DNA of 43,781 nt from an uncultured Bacillaceae bacterium. GTDB lineage: Bacteria > Bacillota > Bacilli > Bacillales > Alkalibacillaceae. Position numbers and translations under genes: made by a program. The stretch covers positions 1-43,781 of the forward strand of contig CALGNY010000240.1 of NCBI GenBank assembly GCA_937958375.1. The letters are read 5' to 3'. The notes under the pieces are model-generated. The model was not told the DNA's origin and searched no databases. It worked only from the letters and a program-made list of their open reading frames with translations. Below, one piece after another: positions 33,161 through 42,095 of this stretch. Position 1 is the stretch's first letter. Every line of letters begins with the position of its first letter.

Positions 33161-33781
33161 TTAAGAAGCAAATGCGACTAATGATGCAAGTCCTAAGTAA
33201 CTAAAGATAACAAAAATGAAAAATACGATGATGGTCATAATTCTTTGTGATTTCGGTGTGATGGTAAGTCCCCAAGTGACAAAGAAAGACCATAAACCGT
33301 TTGCAAAGTGGAACACTGCAGCTAGTACACCTACCACATAGAACCAGAACATGAATGGAGAAGATAGAATGTTCGCCATCATATCAAAGTTCACTTCAGT
33401 TCCATAAATTGCATTGGCAAGACGTGTTTCCCATACGTGCCATCCAATAAAAATCAATGTGATGATTCCAGTAATACGTTGAAGCATGAACATCCAGTTA
33501 CGGAACCAACCGTAACGGCCGAGGTTCATCTCCGTCACAAATGCGATATACACCCCATAAATTCCATGGAAAAGAATCGGGATATAAATCACCGCAAATT
33601 CCAAGACTATTACTAGTGGCAAGTTCCCTACAATGCCAGCAGCCGTATTAAAGGCTTCTTCACTATACGTGGAGAAATGGTTGATGACCAAGTGCTGCAT
33701 GAGGAATAAACCAATTGGTATGACACCAAGCAATGAATGCAATCTACGTAAGGTATACTCACGGTTAATCTGATCCGCCAT
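33161..33781 (-). CDS. sdhC: Succinate dehydrogenase cytochrome b558 subunit
   Basis: SdhC anchors SdhAB in the membrane and carries two b haems that pass electrons to menaquinone. The 206-residue protein has five transmembrane helices, with histidines in the helices as haem ligands (for example HSLLGVIPIGLFLMQHLVINH, near residues 14-35, and GWHVWE, HFANGLW further on). This single-anchor, two-haem form is typical of Bacillus. The ATG is preceded by GGGGGG-rich sequence. A good sigma-A promoter lies 82-110 nt upstream. Confidence 0.96.
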   Translation of the reverse strand: MADQINREYTLRRLHSLLGVIPIGLFLMQHLVINHFSTYSEEAFNTAAGIVGNLPLVIVLEFAVIYIPILFHGIYGVYIAFVTEMNLGRYGWFRNWMFMLQRITGIITLIFIGWHVWETRLANAIYGTEVNFDMMANILSSPFMFWFYVVGVLAAVFHFANGLWSFFVTWGLTITPKSQRIMTIIVFFIFVIFSYLGLASLVAFAS

Positions 33782-33862
33782 GTGTTACCCCCCTCATCTG
33801 ATGTAAATTGTTTGAAAGAGTTTACATACTACTGCTTCCTAAAAGTATACATGACATGTTCA

Positions 33863-33891
33863 ATTGTACTTCTAGGATGAAAAAGCGTCAA
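33863..33891 (-). promoter_or_regulatory. Promoter of sdhCAB
   Basis: TTGACG (33886-33891) and TACAAT (33863-33868) are 17 nt apart on the minus strand, leaving a leader of about 75 nt before sdhC. Confidence 0.75.
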
Positions 33892-33892
33892 G

Positions 33893-33909
33893 AAAACTTG
33901 TCAAGTTTT
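33893..33909. promoter_or_regulatory. Perfect 17-nt palindrome upstream of the sdh promoter
   Basis: AAAACTTG-T-CAAGTTTT is a perfect inverted repeat that begins two bases upstream of the sdh -35. Its central bases leave almost no loop and no T tail follows, so it looks more like an operator than a terminator for uvrC. The binding protein is unknown. Confidence 0.5.
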
Positions 33910-33930
33910 TGACACTGTCCGACAATTGCT

Positions 33931-35748
33931 TTACTCCACAACGTTTTCTTCTTCCAGTTCCAGCTCCATGTTTTCTTGTTGAATATAATAGTTACGGATG
34001 CTTTCGGCGATATGTGCCGGAATACCTAGCTTCGTAATCTCTTCTTTTTCTGCTCGTTTGATTTTATCGATGGATCCGAAATGCTGTAATAAGAGGCGCT
34101 TCCGTTTCGGTCCGATGCCTTCGATTTCATCTAAACTCGACTGGAAAGAAGACTTGCCTCGAACATTTCGGTGAAACGTAATCGCAAATCGGTGAACTTC
34201 ATCCTGAATCCGTTGAATCAAATAAAAGGGTTGTTCATTTCGTTTGAGCGGAACCGGTGTTGGCGGATCACCGTACAACAGCTCACTCGTCTTATGCTTA
34301 TCGTTTTTGGCTAAACCACAAAGCGGTATATCTAAGCCAAGCTCATTTTCAAGGACGTCTAACGCTGCAGACATTTGACCTTTGCCGCCATCGACCAAGA
34401 TCAAATCGGGAAGCGGTAAGTTTTCCTTCAATACACGGGTGTATCTGCGGCGGACCACTTCACGCATCGTTTCATAATCATCCGGTTTTTCAACCGTTCT
34501 GACTTTATATTTGCGGTAGTCGCTTTTTTTCGGCCGACCATCGATGAACGTAACCATCGCCGAAACCGGGTCGGTTCCCTGAATGTTTGAGTTGTCGAAG
34601 GCTTCGATGCGATGAGGGGTCTCAATCTGTAAGTATTCACCGAGCTCTTCAACAGCCTTGATGGTCCTGTTTTCATCTTGTTCGATCAGCGAGAATTTCT
34701 CCTGCAATGCGATCTGTGCGTTTTCCATGGCTAAATCCGTCAATTTTTTCTTTTGGCCGCGCAACGGAATTTTGGCTCGTACGCCTAAGTAATCGCCAAT
34801 CAGTTCATCGTCAGTTCCGATCGGCAAATAGATCTCTTTTGGCTTAATATGATTTGAATGTGAATAAAATCGGGCAATATAGCTTGTAAACGCCTCTTTT
34901 GGATCGGTATAAAAAGGGAATAACGAAACATCTCGTTCGATGAGTTTTCCTTGTCGGATAAAGAACACTTGGATGCACATCCAGCCTTTATCATAGGCAT
35001 ATCCGAACACGTCACGCTCGGTCAGATCGCCAAGCTGCATCGTCTGTTTTTCCATGACAGACTCGATGTGTTGGATCAGGTCCCGATATTCTTTTGCCTT
35101 TTCAAAATCCAAGTTTTCAGAGAAGGCATGCATTTTTTCATGTAACTCTTTTTTGATTTCCTTGTGGCCACCATTTAGAAAAGAAGTGATTTTTTGGACG
35201 ATATCTTGGTTGGTCTCCTGACTGATTGGGAATTCGCATGGTCCTAGACATTGGTTGATATGATAGTACAAACAAACCTTTTTCGGCATGACATTACATT
35301 TGCGAAGCGGGTAAAGACGGTCCAGTAACTTCTTCGTTTCTCTGGCCGCGTATACATTCGTGTAGGGTCCGAAATATTTCCCTTTATCCTTTTTGACGTT
35401 TCGCGTAACAATCAATCGAGGATGTTTTTCATGCGTGATTTTCAAAAACGGATACGACTTATCATCCTTCAGCATGACGTTATATTTCGGATCGTACTTT
35501 TTCACTAAGTTCATCTCAAGGATAAGCGCTTCCATTTCCGATGATGTCACGATATATTCAAAGTCAACGATTTCATTGACCAATCGCTGGGTCTTCAAAT
35601 CATGGGCACCGGTGAAATATGAACGGACACGGTTTTTTAGCTTTTTCGATTTACCGACGTAAATGACTTCGCCTTTATGGTTTTTCATCAAATAACAACC
35701 GGGTTTATCAGGAAGGACCGCTAATTTATCTTGAATGTTTTTTTCCAT
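33931..35748 (-). CDS. uvrC: Excinuclease ABC subunit C
   Basis: UvrC makes both incisions around DNA lesions marked by UvrAB. The 605-residue protein has the N-terminal GIY-YIG nuclease domain (PGCYLMKNHKGEVIYVGKSKKLKNRVRSYF, about 16-45), the Cys-rich CLYYHINQCLGPC segment, the UVR motif near 200-235, the RNase H-like endonuclease domain with EAFDNSNIQGTD and LILVDGGKGQ, and helix-hairpin-helix motifs near the C-terminus (IEGIGPKRKRLLLQHFG). The ATG follows GAGGTG. In B. subtilis lysC and yslB lie between uvrC and sdhC; here they are absent. Confidence 0.98.
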   Translation of the reverse strand: MEKNIQDKLAVLPDKPGCYLMKNHKGEVIYVGKSKKLKNRVRSYFTGAHDLKTQRLVNEIVDFEYIVTSSEMEALILEMNLVKKYDPKYNVMLKDDKSYPFLKITHEKHPRLIVTRNVKKDKGKYFGPYTNVYAARETKKLLDRLYPLRKCNVMPKKVCLYYHINQCLGPCEFPISQETNQDIVQKITSFLNGGHKEIKKELHEKMHAFSENLDFEKAKEYRDLIQHIESVMEKQTMQLGDLTERDVFGYAYDKGWMCIQVFFIRQGKLIERDVSLFPFYTDPKEAFTSYIARFYSHSNHIKPKEIYLPIGTDDELIGDYLGVRAKIPLRGQKKKLTDLAMENAQIALQEKFSLIEQDENRTIKAVEELGEYLQIETPHRIEAFDNSNIQGTDPVSAMVTFIDGRPKKSDYRKYKVRTVEKPDDYETMREVVRRRYTRVLKENLPLPDLILVDGGKGQMSAALDVLENELGLDIPLCGLAKNDKHKTSELLYGDPPTPVPLKRNEQPFYLIQRIQDEVHRFAITFHRNVRGKSSFQSSLDEIEGIGPKRKRLLLQHFGSIDKIKRAEKEEITKLGIPAHIAESIRNYYIQQENMELELEEENVVE

Positions 35749-35834
35749 ATGTACACCTCAACAACTAACTTGGTGGAAAATTATTTTGCCCTTTTGGCTC
35801 GCTCACAAAGAAAAACCGAATTTTCTCCATAATC

Positions 35835-35871
35835 AAAAAGGGAAGAGCTAACTCTATTGAGTCAGCCCTTA
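35835..35871 (-). terminator. Terminator after trxA
   Basis: AAGGG-GCTGACTC and GAGTTAGC-CCCTT pair with a small bulge around AATA, followed by five T, just past the trxA stop. Confidence 0.75.
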
Positions 35872-35880
35872 CGTTGCGAT

Positions 35881-36195
35881 CTATGCATTTTTGCTAACGA
35901 ATTCTTTTAGCGCATCTTTAGGTTGATAACCGTGTGCTTGATCGACTTGTTCTCCATTCTTGAATAAAATTAAAGTTGGAATACTCATGACACCAAATTT
36001 TTGTGCCGTTTCTTGGTTTTCATCGACGTCAAGTTTTACAATCTTCAATTCGTCTCCCATTTCAGAATCCAATTCTTCCAATACAGGAGCAATCATTTTA
36101 CAAGGACCACACCAAGTAGCCCAAAAATCAACAAGCACTGTCCCTTCAGATACTTCTTCGTTAAATGTCTGATCAGATGCATTTACGATAGCCAT
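35881..36195 (-). CDS. trxA: Thioredoxin
   Basis: The 104-residue thioredoxin reduces protein disulfides in the cytosol. The active site WCGPCK has C29 and C32; the cis-proline segment IPT is near residue 75. The ATG follows GAGGAGG. It lies between etfA and uvrC as in B. subtilis, with terminators on both sides, so it is a separate transcript. Confidence 0.98.
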   Translation of the reverse strand: MAIVNASDQTFNEEVSEGTVLVDFWATWCGPCKMIAPVLEELDSEMGDELKIVKLDVDENQETAQKFGVMSIPTLILFKNGEQVDQAHGYQPKDALKEFVSKNA

Positions 36196-36290
36196 TTGCT
36201 ATTCCTCCTCACATTTCAAATTCAACATCAGTATATCATGGTCATATTCTTTACTGCCAATAGTTTGTTTATGACTACAATTCCCTGTCA

Positions 36291-36340
36291 AAAACAAACC
36301 GGCTTCACCCCAAAGACAGGAGATGTAGCCGGTTGTTTGG
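36291..36340 (-). terminator. Terminator of the fatty-acid degradation operon
   Basis: AACCGGCTACATC and GTGAAGCCGGTT pair on the minus strand, followed by T-rich sequence, about 10 nt after the etfA stop. Confidence 0.85.
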
Positions 36341-36349
36341 TCCATTCGT

Positions 36350-37321
36350 TTATCCTTTTAACGCTTTGATTTCTTCGGTCAAAGCTGGTACGACCTCAAA
36401 TAAGTCACCGACGATTCCGTAATCAGCCACGTTAAAGATATTCGCTTCAGGATCCTTATTGATGGCCACGATGACTTTGGAGTTTGACATACCTGCCAAG
36501 TGCTGAATCGCGCCCGAAATACCGACGGCAATATATAAATCCGGTGTGACCACTTTACCCGTTTGACCAATTTGTAGTGAATAGTCGCAGTAACCGGCAT
36601 CAGCCGCACCACGCGAAGCACCAACGGCCCCACCTAGCACATCCGCTAGTTCGTAGAGTGGATCAAAACCTTCTTTACTTTTCACGCCACGTCCACCAGC
36701 GACAATGACGTTTGCTTCAGAAAGATCTACACCTTCAGAAGCCTTCCGGATCACTTCTTTAATTGTTGTGCGAAGGTCTTTAATATCAACATCCACACGC
36801 TCAACATCGCCTGAGCGGGATTCATCTTTTTCAAGTGGAGCGATGTTGTTCGGACGAATGGTGATAAATGTCTTTCCGTCTTTGATGACTTTCTTTTCAA
36901 AAGCTTTCCCGGAATAAATCGGACGGACAAACTTTACGTCATCTCCGCTACCTTCAATTTGTGTGACATCGGAAATTAGTCCGCTATCCAGCTTGCTCGC
37001 AATTCGAGGGGATAGATCTTTTCCTTCTGAAGTATGCCCCAAGACGATTCCGTCTGGGTCTTCTTGGTCAATGACAGCCATGACAGCTTGCGTATGACCA
37101 TCAGAAGTGTAATTCTTCAAGTTTTCATGTTGTACGACCACAGCTTTGTCTGCTCCGTACTGAATCAATTCTTGACCTAATGATTCTAATTCTCCGTCAC
37201 CTAATACAACGGCAACGACTTCGTTACTTTCATCTATTTGCTTGGCAGCCGCGATATTTTCAAAAGATACATTACGTAGCTCTCCATCACGGACTTCACT
37301 GATTACTAAGTATTTTCCCAT
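36350..37321 (-). CDS. etfA: Electron transfer flavoprotein alpha subunit
   Basis: EtfA binds FAD and, with EtfB, passes electrons from acyl-CoA dehydrogenases to the quinone pool. The 323-residue protein has the C-terminal FAD domain with VAGGRGVKSKEGFDPLYELADVLGGAVGASRGAADAG, QIGQTGKVV and the IAVGISGAIQHLAGM signature. The ATG follows AAAGGAGA, 27 nt after etfB. It is the last gene of lcfA-fadR-fadB-etfB-etfA. Confidence 0.98.
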   Translation of the reverse strand: MGKYLVISEVRDGELRNVSFENIAAAKQIDESNEVVAVVLGDGELESLGQELIQYGADKAVVVQHENLKNYTSDGHTQAVMAVIDQEDPDGIVLGHTSEGKDLSPRIASKLDSGLISDVTQIEGSGDDVKFVRPIYSGKAFEKKVIKDGKTFITIRPNNIAPLEKDESRSGDVERVDVDIKDLRTTIKEVIRKASEGVDLSEANVIVAGGRGVKSKEGFDPLYELADVLGGAVGASRGAADAGYCDYSLQIGQTGKVVTPDLYIAVGISGAIQHLAGMSNSKVIVAINKDPEANIFNVADYGIVGDLFEVVPALTEEIKALKG

Positions 37322-37348
37322 TGCTATTCTCCTTTCTGCACCTGTTGA

Positions 37349-38122
37349 TTAAAGTACTTTTGCTTCTGATTTTAGTAGGGATACAAGCTCTTTGACTTGC
37401 TCGTCAACTTCTCCTTCTAACACTTTTCCTGCTTCTTTTTCAGGTGGAAGGAAGATTTCAACGGTTTCGGTTGCTGCTTCAACATCATCTTCGTCTAAAT
37501 CCAAATCATCAATTTCTAATTCTTCCAACGGCTTTTTCTTCGCCTTCATGATTCCTGGAAGTGATGGATAACGCGGTTCGTTCAACCCCTGTTGGCAAGT
37601 GACAAGAAGTGGGAGAGAAGTTTCGACTTTCTCAACATCCCCTTCAACATCCTTGTCAATTTTGACTGTATCTCCATCAATATCAATCGACGTAATGGTT
37701 GTCACATATGGGATATCTAATTTATCTGCCAAACGAGGGCCGACCTGCCCGCTTGCTTCATCGATTGCGACATTACCCGCTAAAATGATATCGACTTCTT
37801 TATCTTCAAAGTAGGCTTCCAAAATTTTCGCTGTCGTAACCTGGTCGCCTTCTTCAACATCATCTTCTGTGTTGATCAGAACAGCTTTATCAGCACCCAT
37901 CGCAAGGCCTGTACGAAGTTGAGACTCAGAATCCTCATCGCCGACCGTTACGATCGTCACTTCACCGCCGTGCTCATCCCGAATTTTGATGGCCTCTTCA
38001 ATCGCATACTCATCATATGGATTGATGATAAACTCAGCACCATCGTCTTCGATTTTCCCTCCACTGATTTGAATTTTCTCTTCTGTATCAAATGTTTTTT
38101 TCATAAGAACATAAATGTTCAT
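37349..38122 (-). CDS. etfB: Electron transfer flavoprotein beta subunit
   Basis: EtfB binds AMP and completes the Etf heterodimer. From the ATG at 38122, which follows AAAGGAGGT, the protein has 257 residues; the open frame runs 40 codons upstream into fadB. It begins NIYVLMKKTFDTEEKI and has the AMP-binding LAGNVAIDEASGQVGPRLADKL segment. The C-terminal part is acidic (ELEIDDLDLDEDDVEAATE). It lies 19 nt after fadB. Confidence 0.97.
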   Translation of the reverse strand: MNIYVLMKKTFDTEEKIQISGGKIEDDGAEFIINPYDEYAIEEAIKIRDEHGGEVTIVTVGDEDSESQLRTGLAMGADKAVLINTEDDVEEGDQVTTAKILEAYFEDKEVDIILAGNVAIDEASGQVGPRLADKLDIPYVTTITSIDIDGDTVKIDKDVEGDVEKVETSLPLLVTCQQGLNEPRYPSLPGIMKAKKKPLEELEIDDLDLDEDDVEAATETVEIFLPPEKEAGKVLEGEVDEQVKELVSLLKSEAKVL

Positions 38123-38141
38123 TGGGTTACCTCCTTTAAGT

Positions 38142-38915
38142 CTACTGGTCTTTGAAATTAGGTTTTCTTTTTTCGATGAATGCTTGGACCCCTTCTCTGG
38201 CATCTTCATTTCCAAATACCTTGCCAAATTCCTCGGCTTCACGTTTGACGCCTTCTTTGAACTGAGACGTTTGCGTATATGGAATCAGTTTCATCACTGC
38301 TTTAATAGAAGGACCACTCTTCTGCGCGAATTTCTTTGCTAGATTCATAGAAAATTCCTCTAATGAATCTTCCTCAACCGCGTGGTTTGCTAAACCGAAT
38401 GAAGCGGCTTCTTCCCCACTGATCGGCTCGCCAGATAAAATCATTTCATAGGCCTTCGCCATTCCGACGTGCTGTGGGAGTCGCTGGGTACCTGCAAAAC
38501 CAGGGATGATGCCAAGGGTTAACTCTGGCAAGCCGAGTTTTGCTTTTTTCGTAACGACACGCACGTGACATGACATAGCCAACTCCAAGCCACCGCCTAA
38601 AGCAGCTCCATGAATGGATGCGATGATCGGAATGTGAAATTTTTCAATCCGACGGAATAAGGATTGTCCCTGGCTGGCAAGGTTTTCATAATCCTCTGCG
38701 TTTTGAAGTGACGTGAATTCCTTGATGTCTGCTCCAGCAGAGAAAAACTTACCTTCACCACGAATGACCACTGCTTTGGTCGTTGAATCGCTTTCAATTT
38801 CATCCAACGCAGTCGACAAATCTTTTAAAATCTGTGTAGACAGCGCATTCGCTGGAGGGCTTTGAATGGTAACGGTTGCAATATGTTCGTTTTTGGATAC
38901 GGATAGTGCTTCCAT
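38142..38915 (-). CDS. fadB: Enoyl-CoA hydratase
   Basis: The 257-residue crotonase-fold enzyme hydrates trans-2-enoyl-CoA in beta-oxidation. GEGKFFSAGADIKEF and the oxyanion-hole segment AIHGAALGGGLELAMSCHVRV are present, and both expected glutamates are visible, in GGLELAM and LPELTLG, so it should be an active hydratase. The ATG follows AAAGGAG. It lies in the fatty-acid operon between fadR and etfB, as in B. subtilis (ysiB). Confidence 0.95.
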   Translation of the reverse strand: MEALSVSKNEHIATVTIQSPPANALSTQILKDLSTALDEIESDSTTKAVVIRGEGKFFSAGADIKEFTSLQNAEDYENLASQGQSLFRRIEKFHIPIIASIHGAALGGGLELAMSCHVRVVTKKAKLGLPELTLGIIPGFAGTQRLPQHVGMAKAYEMILSGEPISGEEAASFGLANHAVEEDSLEEFSMNLAKKFAQKSGPSIKAVMKLIPYTQTSQFKEGVKREAEEFGKVFGNEDAREGVQAFIEKRKPNFKDQ

Positions 38916-38929
38916 TTGGTCAACTCCTT

Positions 38930-39517
38930 TTAGGTATGTTTTTTCAGTCCATTTGAGATCAAAAAGTGTACATCCTTTGCCTGCCCTGTCAAATCATACC
39001 GTTGATCTTTCATCACCCAATTGGTCACTACTTCATCTAGCATACCAAAAATCATCTGTCGAACCAACTTAATATTCAAATGATTGTGAAAGGTACCTTC
39101 TTCCATTCCACTTTGAATAATATGGTCGATAATTTGTAAGTATCCTTTGAGAACCGCATTGATTTGCTGTCTGAGAATTTTATCGGATTGCCTCAACTCC
39201 AGCTGTGTCACTACAGCCAAATGCGTATCTTCAGACAACTGCCGAAAATGGGTGTCAATCAAGGCAAATAATTTTTCATCTGCCGATTGTTTATCCTCTG
39301 TCGCAAATCGGATCCGATCGATAAACGATCCCATTTTCTCTTGAAAAAGAGAAACAAGCAGGTCTTCTTTGTTTTTAAAATATAAATAGATGGTTCCGTC
39401 TGCCACCCCGGCTTTTTTGGCAATTTTCGAGACCTGCGAGCGATGGTAACCATTCTCTGCAATCACTTGTACTGCTGCATCTAAAATTTGATTGTATTTC
39501 GGTTTTTCTTTACTCAT
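38930..39517 (-). CDS. fadR: TetR-family regulator of fatty-acid degradation
   Basis: FadR (YsiA) represses beta-oxidation genes and lets go of DNA when it binds long-chain acyl-CoA. The 195-residue protein has the TetR helix-turn-helix at the N-terminus (YNQILDAAVQVIAENGYHRSQVSKIAKKAGVADGTIYLYFKNKEDLL) and a helical ligand-binding C-terminal domain. The ATG at 39517 follows AGGGAG; the frame's longer N-terminus runs over the operator and has no signal. Its likely own operator lies at 39538-39555, in the gap after lcfA. Confidence 0.94.
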   Translation of the reverse strand: MSKEKPKYNQILDAAVQVIAENGYHRSQVSKIAKKAGVADGTIYLYFKNKEDLLVSLFQEKMGSFIDRIRFATEDKQSADEKLFALIDTHFRQLSEDTHLAVVTQLELRQSDKILRQQINAVLKGYLQIIDHIIQSGMEEGTFHNHLNIKLVRQMIFGMLDEVVTNWVMKDQRYDLTGQAKDVHFLISNGLKKHT

Positions 39518-39537
39518 ACGTCTATCTCCCTGAAAAA

Positions 39538-39555
39538 TGAATGAATGGTCATTCA
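39538..39555. promoter_or_regulatory. FadR operator upstream of fadR
   Basis: TGAATGAATGGTCATTCA has two perfect 7-bp half-sites (TGAATGA and TCATTCA) at the FadR spacing of four bases. It lies 21-38 nt upstream of the fadR start, inside the lcfA-fadR gap. Confidence 0.75.
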
Positions 39556-39600
39556 CATCTAATCATATAAAGAAATCAGGAGGGTGTCAACTCCTGACCA

Positions 39601-41304
39601 TTAATTTTCGACAACCTGGTCAGCTTTCTCTCTTTCTTCATCAACTAATTTGCGTCGCAGTATTTTACCGACTGCCGTTTTTGGCAATTCATCACGAAAT
39701 TCATAAAGCTTCGGAACTTTGAATGCAGCCAAGTTTTCACGGCAATAATCATCCAATTCTTTTTCTGTGACTTCCATGCCTTCTTTTAACACGATATAGG
39801 CTTTAACCGTCTCACCACGATAAGGATCCGGCACCCCAGCCACGACCGTTTCTTGAATCGCTTCATGTTCATACAGCACTTCTTCGACTTCACGCGGGTA
39901 AATATTGAACCCACCTGCAATAATCATATCTTTTTTCCGATCGACGACATAGAAATAACCGTCTTCATCCATTCTTCCCATATCACCGGTCAGCAACCAG
40001 CCATCTTTGAGGGTCTTGGCAGTATCTTCTTCACGATTCCAATAACCTTTCATAACCTGTGGACCTTTTACGGCAATCTCACCGACTTCGCCAACAGGAA
40101 CTTCCTCCATTGTTTCGGCGTCAACGATTTTTGCATCTGTATCCGGCCAAGGTACACCAATGGTTCCAGAGCGCCTTTCTTCCCATACCAAATTGGAGTG
40201 TGTGACCGGCGATGTTTCAGTCAATCCATATCCTTCGACCAATCGTCCACCTGTCAATTTCTCAAAACGCTGCTGTACTTCGCTTGGAAGTGGAGCAGAA
40301 CCACTGATACAGGCTTCCACTGAAGATAAATCGTACTTTGTCAGCTTCGGATGATTCAATAATCCGATATAAATCGTCGGCGCCCCAGGAAACATCGTCG
40401 GACGCTGTTTGTGGATGGCTTTCAAGACCGTTTCGACATCAAATTTCGGAATTAAAATCATTTTCTGGGCCATCATGATCGACAAATTCATTACCGTCGT
40501 CATGCCATAGACGTGGAAAAACGGCAGAATTCCTAGGATGACTTCTTTGCCATACTCCGTTTTATATAGCCAATTTTGACACATTTGCGTATTAGCGACT
40601 AAATTATAATGCGTCAACATAACGCCTTTTGGATACCCTGTCGTACCTCCGGTGTATTGCAGCAAAGCCAGATCTTCTACCGGATCGACATCAACAGGTG
40701 TGTATTCCGTTGAGGCAGATTCCATGATTCGAGTCCAAACATGCGTGTCTCCTTGATGCTCTGGTTTGACGACCATATTGTACTCACGCTTTTGGATAAA
40801 CGGATAGATTAAATTTTTCGGAAATGGTAAATAATCCTTGATACCGGTTACAATAATGTGCTCAAGATCTGTTTCCGGCTTGACATTTGACGTTCTCGGC
40901 AACAAAATATCCAAGCAAACAATGATTTTTGCACCCGAATCCTTCATCTGGTATTCCAATTCCCGTTCTGTATAAAGCGGATTTGTCTGTACAACGATCG
41001 CACCGCTCATCAACGCACCATAATAGGCAATCACCGACTGCGGCGTGTTTGGCAGCATGATCGCTACCCGGTCACCCTTTTCCACTCCAAGTGACTGCAA
41101 ATAGTTCGCAAATTTCTTTGCTGATTCATAAACGTCCTGAAAAGATAAATCCGTGCCCATAAAGTGAACCGCATCTTTATCAGGAAACTTACTTGCAGAT
41201 TCGACCAAATAATCGTGAAGAGGCCTTTTGTCATACTCCATCGTCTCGGAAACTTGTTTTGGATAATGTTTTATCCAAGGTTTCACAACGTCAACCCCCA
41301 TCAT
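39601..41304 (-). CDS. lcfA: Long-chain fatty-acid-CoA ligase
   Basis: This enzyme activates long-chain fatty acids to acyl-CoA with ATP, the first step of beta-oxidation. The 567-residue protein is an ANL-superfamily ligase: the phosphate-binding YTGGTTGYPKGV (217-228), the VEGYGLTETSPV motif, and WLLTGDMGRMDEDGYFYVVDRKKDMI with the hinge aspartate. The C-terminal catalytic lysine is in KTAVGKILRR. The ATG follows AAGGAGG. A -10-like TATAAT is about 35 nt upstream. It heads the lcfA-fadR-fadB-etfB-etfA operon, though fadR may also have its own promoter. Confidence 0.97.
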   Translation of the reverse strand: MMGVDVVKPWIKHYPKQVSETMEYDKRPLHDYLVESASKFPDKDAVHFMGTDLSFQDVYESAKKFANYLQSLGVEKGDRVAIMLPNTPQSVIAYYGALMSGAIVVQTNPLYTERELEYQMKDSGAKIIVCLDILLPRTSNVKPETDLEHIIVTGIKDYLPFPKNLIYPFIQKREYNMVVKPEHQGDTHVWTRIMESASTEYTPVDVDPVEDLALLQYTGGTTGYPKGVMLTHYNLVANTQMCQNWLYKTEYGKEVILGILPFFHVYGMTTVMNLSIMMAQKMILIPKFDVETVLKAIHKQRPTMFPGAPTIYIGLLNHPKLTKYDLSSVEACISGSAPLPSEVQQRFEKLTGGRLVEGYGLTETSPVTHSNLVWEERRSGTIGVPWPDTDAKIVDAETMEEVPVGEVGEIAVKGPQVMKGYWNREEDTAKTLKDGWLLTGDMGRMDEDGYFYVVDRKKDMIIAGGFNIYPREVEEVLYEHEAIQETVVAGVPDPYRGETVKAYIVLKEGMEVTEKELDDYCRENLAAFKVPKLYEFRDELPKTAVGKILRRKLVDEEREKADQVVEN

Positions 41305-41428
41305 TCATTCCTCCTTATTTTAGGTTTACCCTTATTATAAACATTATTTTAGAAAATTTAAATTAGAATTTAAAATTATCTGACAATATTTGCAGATTTT
41401 TATGATTGTGAAACCGTCAATTTGGTTG

Positions 41429-41974
41429 GTGGGCGTGGATTTTGGAGCGTGGGACCATTTATTCAGATTGCGGGCACATTTAGTAGATTTATGGCACAAA
41501 TTTAATCGGTTAGGACCATTTATTTGGATGGCGGGCACATATTTCTGGCTGAAGGGAACATAAATTTTGTTGAAGGGTACATATTTTCGACTGAAGGGGT
41601 CATATATTTAGCAAATGGACGCATATATTTAGCTGGCGGGCGCATACTTTCGGCTGATGGGCACATATTTTTAGGTGGAGGGAACATATTTTTAGCTCTC
41701 GGGCGCATATATTTAGCTGGCGGGTGCATATATTTAGCTGGCGGGTTCATATTTTCGGCTGATGGGAACATATTTTGAGGTGGAGTGAACATATCTCCGA
41801 CTGAGGGGGCCATAAACTTCGCTGATGGGCGCAAATTTTTGGCTGAAGGGAACATAAATTTCTCTGAAGGCCACATATTTTCGACTGAAGGGAACATATA
41901 TTTAGCTCTCGGGCGCATATTTTAGACCGAAGGGAACATTTATCACGGTGTAGGTCACATATTCCCGCCCCGAT
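41429..41974. repeat. 21-bp tandem repeat array, long (about 26 units)
   Basis: About 26 consecutive units fill most of the lcfA-mutS2 gap. The typical unit is GGnnCATATTTT followed by nnGCTGAnG or nnGCTGGCG. Individual units differ at many positions, yet each stays 21 bp long. Every frame in either strand reads as a heptad-repeat peptide (for example PSAKYMF on the minus strand), but no frame has a Shine-Dalgarno and stops occur. The core is shared with the array at 15108-15291. Confidence 0.92.
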
Positions 41975-42052
41975 GCTATCATTGATGTCGCTGACGGGAA
42001 AACATTTTCCATCTACAGCACCCTCACCAGGACACCTAGATGCTCCAAATAA

Positions 42053-42086
42053 AAAACAAAGAACGCCCTCTCTCGAAGGCGCTCTA
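42053..42086 (-). terminator. Terminator after mutS2 and the 27-residue peptide gene
   Basis: GAGCGCC and GGGCGTTC form a GC-rich stem around TTCGAGAGA, followed by TTTGTTTTTT, ten bases past the peptide stop. Confidence 0.88.
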
Positions 42087-42095
42087 ATTCCATCA

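Noticed and set aside
33893..33909. Terminator for uvrC
   Set aside because: The palindrome leaves almost no loop and has no T tail on the uvrC strand, so it is listed as a possible operator.
41520..41918. 132-codon minus-strand frame with a PSAKYMF-like heptad repeat inside the 21-bp array
   Set aside because: Any 21-bp tandem repeat opens heptad frames. There is no Shine-Dalgarno, Met recurs in every unit, and an equally regular frame exists on the other strand.
41429..41974. CRISPR array
   Set aside because: Units are contiguous with no spacers, diverge strongly, and no cas genes are nearby.
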